Both the position numbers and the translations under genes were made by a program. The notes below the pieces were generated by a model. It was not told the DNA's origin, did no database searches, and saw only the letters and a list, made by a program, of their open reading frames with translations. Shown here one piece after another: positions 6,454 through 10,664 of a DNA stretch of 10,664 nucleotides (position 1 is its first letter; every line of letters starts with the position of its first letter). The stretch comes from Phycisphaerales bacterium UBA854 (GTDB lineage Bacteria > Planctomycetota > Phycisphaerae > Phycisphaerales > SM1A02). The stretch spans positions 1 through 10,664 of the forward strand of contig DBGM01000009.1 of the NCBI GenBank assembly GCA_002295885.1, read 5' to 3'.

Positions 6454-7914
6454 AACAGAACAAAAATCCTGCAGTCGCTCAACGAACTCAAGAAGCGCAA
6501 GCTCTGGATCATGGCTGAAGAGCAGTGCCTTGGTTATCTGGAATCAAACCCCGGTGATGAAATGGTGAGGGCGGAGCTCGCCGAGGTCTACTGGAACGTG
6601 AACGACTTCGGCCAGTGCTTGACCATATACGAGAAACTGCTCGAAGAGCACCCTCACAACAAGTCTCTGATGCGACAGGCCGCTCTCGCCGCAATGCGAT
6701 GTGGAATGGTTTCATCGGCATTGGCCCACGCCAAGGCCTATCGGGATGTGGTCGGAGACACGCCGGAATCGATTTCGCTTCGCCTCGAAATCTACGAGCG
6801 AAACAACATGGTCGCTGAAGCCAAGGAGATGCTTGGCGAGGCCACCAAACTCGGGGTCGATCGACCCGCCTTGGATTACTACCAGTCGAGGATTCTTCTG
6901 CAGGACAAGCGCTACGACGACGCGATCGATCTCATGCGCACGATCGTCAGTCAGGAGCGGTACTCCAGCAGCGATGAGATTCTCGCCCAGTTCTGGTTTC
7001 TTCTCACCAAGGCCTACGACCGTACCGGCGAGTACGATCTTGCCTGGAGTGCGGCGGAATCCGCTCACAACAGCACGACTTCCCGCTGGCATCAGAAGGG
7101 GTGGGATGACCGGGTTGAGAGCATTCTCAATACATTCGATCGGGAAATGGTCGATTCGATGGTTCGGGCTCCCTCCAGCGACGAGCGTCCCATCTTCATC
7201 GTCGGAAATCCCAGAAGCGGCACCAGCCTGCTCGAACAGATCCTCGGCATGCATTCCCAGATCGACAACGGGGGAGAGATGTCGGTCTCATCACTCATGG
7301 AGGCCCGTCTGGCACAGTTGACGGACTCATTCCAGCCTTGGCCGGTCAATCTCTATGACATGCGGGCTGGTGATGCGGAACAGCTTCTTGGCATGTACAC
7401 GGACGCCCGTCGATTCGTGTGTCCCGATGCGCCGTACGTGACGAACAAGTCGCTCGTGCTCGAGGGGCAGTTGGGATTTCTCTCTCTGCTGTTTGACAAG
7501 GCCAAGGCGATCAATCTGCATCGTCATCCTCTGGACAACTGCGTCTCCTGCTACACGACGCCGCTGCATCATGCCGGGCATTCGTATGCATCGAATCTGG
7601 AATCACTCGCGAAGGTCTGGATCGGTCGGCGGCGTCTGAAGGATCATTGGGCGTCCGTGATCGACATGCCCATTCTCGAGCTGCACTACGAGCAGCTCGT
7701 GTCCAATCAGGAGGCGGAGACCCGACGGCTCATCGAGTTCCTCGAGGTTCCCTGGGAGGACGGTTGCATGGAGTTCCATACTTCCAAGAAAGTCGCTCGT
7801 ACGATCAGCTACGATCAGGTCAACCAGAAGATGTACACGTCGTCATCCGGACGTTGGATGCGCTACGAGAAGCATCTGGGCCCGCTGATCGATTTGCTGT
7901 CGGACTACCTTTGA
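6442..7914 (+). CDS. TPR-sulfotransferase (tyrosylprotein-sulfotransferase-like)
   Basis: A 490-residue protein: a helical TPR-type N-terminal half (about 5-235, with repeats near 20-70, 75-105 and 145-205) followed by a PAPS-dependent sulfotransferase domain (about 250-490). The sulfotransferase marks are the 5'-phosphosulfate loop IFIVGNPRSGTSLLEQIL (251-268), E279 in NGGEM at the place of the catalytic Glu of tyrosylprotein sulfotransferases, and the 3'-phosphate motif INLHRHPLDNCVSCY (357-371) with R361 and S369. Such enzymes transfer sulfate from PAPS to a hydroxyl group; the TPR part probably binds a protein partner or acceptor. There is no signal peptide or membrane segment, so it is cytoplasmic. 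The ATG at 6442 is preferred over the TTG before it. No Shine-Dalgarno is visible, and a -10-like box lies 5 bases upstream. It is transcribed divergently from the trigger-factor-like gene. The acceptor (protein Tyr, glycan or lipid) is unknown. Confidence 0.88.
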   Translation: MEHQNRTKILQSLNELKKRKLWIMAEEQCLGYLESNPGDEMVRAELAEVYWNVNDFGQCLTIYEKLLEEHPHNKSLMRQAALAAMRCGMVSSALAHAKAYRDVVGDTPESISLRLEIYERNNMVAEAKEMLGEATKLGVDRPALDYYQSRILLQDKRYDDAIDLMRTIVSQERYSSSDEILAQFWFLLTKAYDRTGEYDLAWSAAESAHNSTTSRWHQKGWDDRVESILNTFDREMVDSMVRAPSSDERPIFIVGNPRSGTSLLEQILGMHSQIDNGGEMSVSSLMEARLAQLTDSFQPWPVNLYDMRAGDAEQLLGMYTDARRFVCPDAPYVTNKSLVLEGQLGFLSLLFDKAKAINLHRHPLDNCVSCYTTPLHHAGHSYASNLESLAKVWIGRRRLKDHWASVIDMPILELHYEQLVSNQEAETRRLIEFLEVPWEDGCMEFHTSKKVARTISYDQVNQKMYTSSSGRWMRYEKHLGPLIDLLSDYL

Positions 7915-7954
7915 TAAGGCGGTGGCATTTTCCGACTGAGGTTGATTCGCAACG

Positions 7955-7992
7955 AAAAAAGAACAGGCCAGCCCCGAGGGGCTGGCCTGTTT
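7955..7992. terminator. Hairpin terminator between convergent sulfotransferase and PEP-CTERM genes
   Basis: AACAGGCCAGCCCC (7962-7975) pairs with GGGGCTGGCCTGTT (7978-7991), a long GC-rich stem with a minimal loop. On the minus strand it is followed by C and six T (from the A-run at 7955-7960), a typical intrinsic terminator for the PEP-CTERM gene ending 29 bases before the stem. On the plus strand only a weak T-rich stretch follows, so termination of the sulfotransferase transcript is likely but less efficient. Confidence 0.88.
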
Positions 7993-8020
7993 GCTAACTC
8001 TTTTCGTAGTCGAAACGCGA

Positions 8021-8527
8021 TCAGGCGCGACGACGACGGGTGCCAGCGAGACCGGCGAGACCCAGAAGGGCCAGAGCACCGGGTGCGGGCACGACGGTGA
8101 AGGTTCCAGTCGCCGAGGCTCCGGAAATGGCGAGCTCATAGCTGCCATACGCGAAGGCGTCAGACCAGTCATCGGAACCGTAGCCGTACTGTGCTGCATT
8201 CCATCCGTCACCCCAGGTGTCGAACAGAGTGACGGTGTAGTCACCAGCAGCCAGATCCAGGCTGTAGAACTTGATGTAGCCATCAAGGTAGTTCGATCCG
8301 TTCCAGTAGAAGACACCACTACCGGACGGACTTGAAGCTACGAATGCCGTTCCAGATGCGGAGGAAATGTTGCCTTGAGCGACAACGACTCCGTCTGAAT
8401 CGGCGATCGACCAGCTGGCCTCACTAGGCCACAGGTCGTAGTGAAACGACACAACGGCAGCACTTGCTGCACCGCCGATGGCAGCTGCCGAAAGGCCTGC
8501 TGCACTGAGCATAAATTTCTTGCTCAT
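8021..8527 (-). CDS. Secreted PEP-CTERM-type surface protein
   Basis: A 168-residue exported protein. The N-terminus MSKKFMLSAAGLSAAAIGG has a basic start and an Ala-rich core, with likely signal cleavage after A-S-A (about residue 23). The mature part is rich in Tyr, Trp, Gly, Ser and Asp. It includes YTVTLFDTWGDGWN (97-110), a GDGWN motif common in secreted beta-sandwich-like proteins of marine bacteria. The tail is VVPAPGALALLGLAGLAG followed by TRRRRA: a PAPG variant of the PEP motif, a hydrophobic helix and a basic end, the layout recognised by exosortase/archaeosortase-type systems. Function is unknown. The start is set by a strong AGGAGG (8536-8541) 8 bases before the ATG. An intrinsic terminator follows. 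No exosortase gene is in the window, so processing must be supplied from elsewhere. Confidence 0.88.
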   Translation of the reverse strand: MSKKFMLSAAGLSAAAIGGAASAAVVSFHYDLWPSEASWSIADSDGVVVAQGNISSASGTAFVASSPSGSGVFYWNGSNYLDGYIKFYSLDLAAGDYTVTLFDTWGDGWNAAQYGYGSDDWSDAFAYGSYELAISGASATGTFTVVPAPGALALLGLAGLAGTRRRRA

Positions 8528-8535
8528 TTTAAAAG

Positions 8536-8541
8536 CCTCCT
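8536..8541 (-). promoter_or_regulatory. Strong Shine-Dalgarno of the PEP-CTERM gene
   Basis: GAGGAGG on the minus strand with 8 bases to the ATG at 8527. It is the best ribosome-binding site before any complete gene in the window and fixes the start of this gene against longer in-frame alternatives. Confidence 0.85.
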
Positions 8542-8878
8542 CATATCTTCTCTCCCTTCCGGATCTCGACAGTGATCTGAAGGACGATAAAACGCATGCG
8601 AGTTGTTCCTCGTACGGGATTCTGCCGAATATCCCTGAGGCCGAGCCTGAAACGAGTGATGGACGCTCGGAGCCCATCAAGTGGAGTGCGGCATGAGATA
8701 CCGCATGAGAAGGAGTCTTCTGATGTCGAGGGGGGGCTCTTACTTCCCCGTTCCTCTCCTCTTCCTTGATCGAGAGCCAACGGCTCCATATCGATCACGT
8801 TCATGGTGCCTCGGCTACAACCCCATGTCAACGCTTTATTAATAATCACGCATGGAAATATGGCTGCTCGGGGCTGCT

Positions 8879-8924
8879 CCACCGGATCCAATGCCTTTTT
8901 GACCCCATAAGGAGGATCCGGTGG
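8879..8924. repeat. 11-bp perfect inverted repeat with 24-base spacer
   Basis: CCACCGGATCC (8879-8889) is the exact reverse complement of GGATCCGGTGG (8914-8924). No T-run follows on either strand, so it is not a standard terminator. The plus-strand loop contains AAGGAGG at its right edge (8909-8915), so in RNA the stem would partly cover a Shine-Dalgarno-like sequence. It could equally be a protein-binding site. Confidence 0.7.
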
Positions 8925-9052
8925 CTCTGGTCCGGGGCAAAATCGCCCGAAACCGATCGTGTCGGGGCCCCCGCGGCCCCATGGGAAGGCCCCGGCACCG
9001 TGCCATCCCGATCATCCCGGGGGCGTATTCTGGCCGATGGATGATGCAATGA
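8921..9052 (+). CDS. Candidate 43-codon leader ORF, doubtful
   Basis: A GTG at 8921 lies 5 bases after AAGGAGG, and the frame stays open for 43 codons until a TGA that overlaps an in-frame ATG of the TPR lipoprotein gene (ATGA at 9049-9052). The predicted peptide is Arg/Pro/Gly-rich and resembles no family I know. The signals for translation and coupling are good, but the composition looks like unselected GC-rich DNA, so it may be chance. Confidence 0.15.
   Translation: MALVRGKIARNRSCRGPRGPMGRPRHRAIPIIPGAYSGRWMMQ
9026..9031 (+). promoter_or_regulatory. -10-like hexamer upstream of TPR lipoprotein
   Basis: TATTCT lies five bases before the ATG at 9037, in otherwise very GC-rich sequence, and would place transcription start on or near that codon. 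There is no convincing -35 box. A second candidate is AATAAT at 8841-8846, which would give a leader of about 185 bases including the inverted repeat. Confidence 0.3.
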
Positions 9053-10446
9053 CCATTCTGCATCGATGTCACGCACTGCTCATGCTGCTCATCCTGGCCG
9101 GATGCGGCCGTTCACTGCCTCCGCCGCCACAGAAGCCGGCCATGGAAGGTCTCGGCCCCGACGTGGTGGCGATCGTGGACGAGGCCCATGCGGCATCCGT
9201 CCGGTCTCCCAGGGATCTCACGGTCCGGGCCCGGCTGGGGCGTGTCCTGCACGCGAACGGATTCCCCGCGGAAGCTTCGCAGGCCTACGGTCAGGTGCTT
9301 GACGTCATGCCGTCGCACGCGCCGACCCTGTACCTGCTGGGGATGCTCGAGCGGGAGCAGGGCAATGCGGAGCGGGCCTCGGAACTGCTGCGCAGCGCGA
9401 TCGACGCCTCGGGGGGCCATGTCGTCATGCAACTTCGTCAGAGCGAATGGGCGATGGACGAGGAAGACGACGAGGCGGCGGATCGCATTCTCGAATCGCT
9501 GAGCAGGACCCATCCCCAGCATCCGGCCGTCCGGGTGCTGCAGGCCCGGCACGCGCTGGAGTCGGGGCGTCCCGAACGGGTGGTCGAGATACTCTCGCCC
9601 CTGGTCGCCACCAGCGGATCCCACCCGTACTGGCGGCATCTGCTCGGTCGGGCCCACCGGGAACTGGGCAACGAACGGGAGGCCTACCGTCTGCTGGCTA
9701 CGGCCGATGCGACGCCGCCGCCCCTCAAGGACATGTTCATGCAGGAGGTGGTGAAGGAGAAGCGTGGATTCACCGCCGCCTTCCGGCGGGCCGAGGCATT
9801 GCAACGCAGCGGAGACTTCAAGGCGGCGATCGAAATCTACCGGCGCTTGATCCCGCTGTATCCGGGTCAGGACGTACCGCTGCTGAATGCCATCAGCCAG
9901 GCGTATTTCAAATCCTCCGAGCCGCAGGCGGCCCGGGACGCCCTCGACCGTGCTCTGGAACTGGATCCGGACCACGTCGACACCCACATCAACTACGCCG
10001 TGCTTCTGGCCCGGGTCCAGCCCGAAGAGGGATTGCGCTGGGCAACACGGGCACGAACGCTCGCCCCCGACAATCCGCTGGTCCACGACCGGATCGCCCG
10101 ACTGCAGATGGGGCTGGGCCAGTACGAGGAGTCTCTGGCCGCCGCCGAACAGGCTCTCCGCCTCGGCGCGTCCGATCCCGGCGTGTACATGATCCGAAGC
10201 ACGTGCCTCATGCAGTTGCAGCGTCCTTCGGAGGCTGCGCAGTCCCTGCGGGAACTGCTGGATGTCCATCCGATGTACGACTCCGCAAGGATGATGCTGG
10301 TGGACATTCTGGTGGCCGACGGCCAGCGTCAGGAGGCCATCGATCGGCTGGAGCAGGGATTGATTCTCCGCACGGGCAATGCGGTCTTTCTGAACCGGTT
10401 GCGGAAACTGGTTCAGTCCTCGCCGGCGGAAGCATCGTCTCCGTGA
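9037..10446 (+). CDS. TPR-repeat lipoprotein
   Basis: A 469-residue exported lipoprotein (465 if the ATG at 9049 is used). Counting from 9049, MTILHR is followed by a hydrophobic core and the lipobox L-A-G-C (C19), then a Pro-rich linker SLPPPPQKP. The rest is a helical solenoid of TPR-like repeats: for example LTVRARLGRVLHANGFPAEA, then APTLYLLGMLEREQGNAERA (about 92-111), RRAEALQRSGDFKAAIEIY (about 246-264), AISQAYFKSSEPQAARDAL (281-299), ALELDPDHVDTHINYAVLL (302-320) and RLQMGLGQYEESLAAAEQAL (351-370). Such proteins usually scaffold envelope complexes; a partner is not identifiable. No catalytic domain is seen. The 9037 start fits the -10-like box, while 9049 gives the cleaner signal peptide without two acidic residues. 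It converges with and overlaps the RTX-type gene by 34 bases. Confidence 0.85.
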   Translation: MDDAMTILHRCHALLMLLILAGCGRSLPPPPQKPAMEGLGPDVVAIVDEAHAASVRSPRDLTVRARLGRVLHANGFPAEASQAYGQVLDVMPSHAPTLYLLGMLEREQGNAERASELLRSAIDASGGHVVMQLRQSEWAMDEEDDEAADRILESLSRTHPQHPAVRVLQARHALESGRPERVVEILSPLVATSGSHPYWRHLLGRAHRELGNEREAYRLLATADATPPPLKDMFMQEVVKEKRGFTAAFRRAEALQRSGDFKAAIEIYRRLIPLYPGQDVPLLNAISQAYFKSSEPQAARDALDRALELDPDHVDTHINYAVLLARVQPEEGLRWATRARTLAPDNPLVHDRIARLQMGLGQYEESLAAAEQALRLGASDPGVYMIRSTCLMQLQRPSEAAQSLRELLDVHPMYDSARMMLVDILVADGQRQEAIDRLEQGLILRTGNAVFLNRLRKLVQSSPAEASSP

Positions 10447-10664
10447 GGGGTGCTCCCATCGGTCCCGCGTGATTCGGCCAGCGGCAGCAGTCCATCGGCG
10501 AATCGGATGCATTCGATGTTGCGAAGCGTGTCGGTGCCGTCCCGGCCGGTCACCAGATCACGGACCTTTCTCGTCGCACCGACCTGCTTGAGCACGTACT
10601 CGGTTCTGGAGCCCGTGAACACTGCCGTGTCGAATCCGGCGCCGCCGTCGATCACGTTGTCGCC
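10413..10664 (-). CDS. RTX-type calcium-binding protein, C-terminal fragment
   Basis: The last 83 residues of a protein entering from the right edge; its start is outside the window. The first visible residues GDNVIDGGAGFDTAVF are the end of an RTX/hemolysin-type calcium-binding nonapeptide array (GGxGxDxxx). Next come SRTEYVL, VRDLVTGRDGTDTLRNIE and CIRFADG, the conserved C-terminal element that follows RTX arrays in many secreted marine proteins. A 29-residue Gly/Ser/Asp/Glu-rich tail ends the protein. RTX proteins are normally exported by type I secretion and fold on binding calcium outside the cell. The nature of the N-terminal part (enzyme, adhesin or other) cannot be seen. The gene's last 34 bases overlap the end of the TPR lipoprotein gene on the opposite strand. 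Confidence 0.85.
   Translation of the reverse strand, partial: GDNVIDGGAGFDTAVFTGSRTEYVLKQVGATRKVRDLVTGRDGTDTLRNIECIRFADGLLPLAESRGTDGSTPHGDDASAGED

Larger units (their letters stand above)
8528..9036. other. Long intergenic region between divergent PEP-CTERM and TPR lipoprotein genes
   Basis: About 500 bases with no supported protein gene. From the left it holds: the PEP-CTERM leader; a pair of GCATGAGA direct repeats (8691-8698 and 8703-8710); a run of seven G (8730-8736) followed by a pyrimidine-rich tract to about 8766; TTGACA on the minus strand (8826-8831), a perfect -35 box but with only a poor CACCAT 17 bases on; an AT-rich patch TTTATTAATAAT (8835-8846); the 11-bp inverted repeat at 8879-8924; and a GC-rich hairpin GGGGCC/GGCCCC (8964-8980). 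The open frames crossing it have no recognisable content. Its length suggests regulated leaders for one or both flanking genes. Confidence 0.5.

Noticed and set aside
8541..8891. A 116-codon minus-strand frame (TTG start) just upstream of the PEP-CTERM gene.
   Set aside because: No recognisable domain and uneven composition; its stop falls within the PEP-CTERM ribosome-binding site. More likely untranslated leader.
8879..8924. Inverted repeat considered as an intrinsic terminator or insertion-sequence end.
   Set aside because: No T-run on either strand, a long 24-base loop, no transposase and no target-site duplication.
9112..10512. A 466-codon minus-strand frame opposite the TPR lipoprotein gene.
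   Set aside because: Antisense shadow; the TPR repeats and lipobox on the plus strand explain the region.

Overview
The window looks like a chromosomal segment of a GC-rich marine bacterium of the Planctomycetes, most likely Phycisphaerae-like. The pointers are a secreted protein with a V-P-A-P-G-A type PEP-CTERM sorting tail ending in RRRR, an exported formylglycine sulfatase, a TPR-sulfotransferase and the weak use of Shine-Dalgarno sites. This placement is inference; no rRNA or other marker gene is present.

Layout. Positions 1-3057 hold a minus-strand block read from right to left: a beta-carbonic anhydrase, an exported type I sulfatase, and two coupled CrcB/Fluc fluoride channels, the second running off the left edge. 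A 107-base divergent gap separates this from a plus-strand pair at 3165-5080: an ABM-domain protein with three membrane segments, then 2 bases later an MFS transporter of the metabolite:H+ symporter type. The MFS gene meets a minus-strand trigger-factor-like gene tail to tail. Their last 10 bases overlap inside a perfect 16-bp palindrome, and both proteins end in D-Q-A.

Positions 5071-8527 form a group with visibly lower GC than the flanks, about 50% in 60-base lines I counted against about 68% in the MFS gene. It holds a divergent trigger-factor homologue, a TPR-sulfotransferase transcribed away from it from a 57-base gap with a palindromic GTATAGTATAC promoter core, a strong hairpin terminator, and a minus-strand secreted PEP-CTERM protein. 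This is the most interesting part: a sulfotransferase of the tyrosylprotein-sulfotransferase type beside a chaperone homologue and a Tyr/Asp-rich secreted protein.

Positions 8528-9036 are a non-coding stretch with an 11-bp perfect inverted repeat, an AT-rich promoter-like patch and a possible coupled mini-ORF. It leads into a TPR lipoprotein gene (9037-10446), which overlaps convergently by 34 bases with the C-terminal end of an RTX-type calcium-binding protein that enters from the right edge.

A recurring feature is that four genes (sulfatase, ABM protein, TPR-sulfotransferase, TPR lipoprotein) lack a clear ribosome-binding site but have a -10-like hexamer 5-6 bases before the chosen ATG. 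This suggests leaderless transcripts. No tRNA, rRNA, CRISPR array, insertion sequence or integrase is visible.
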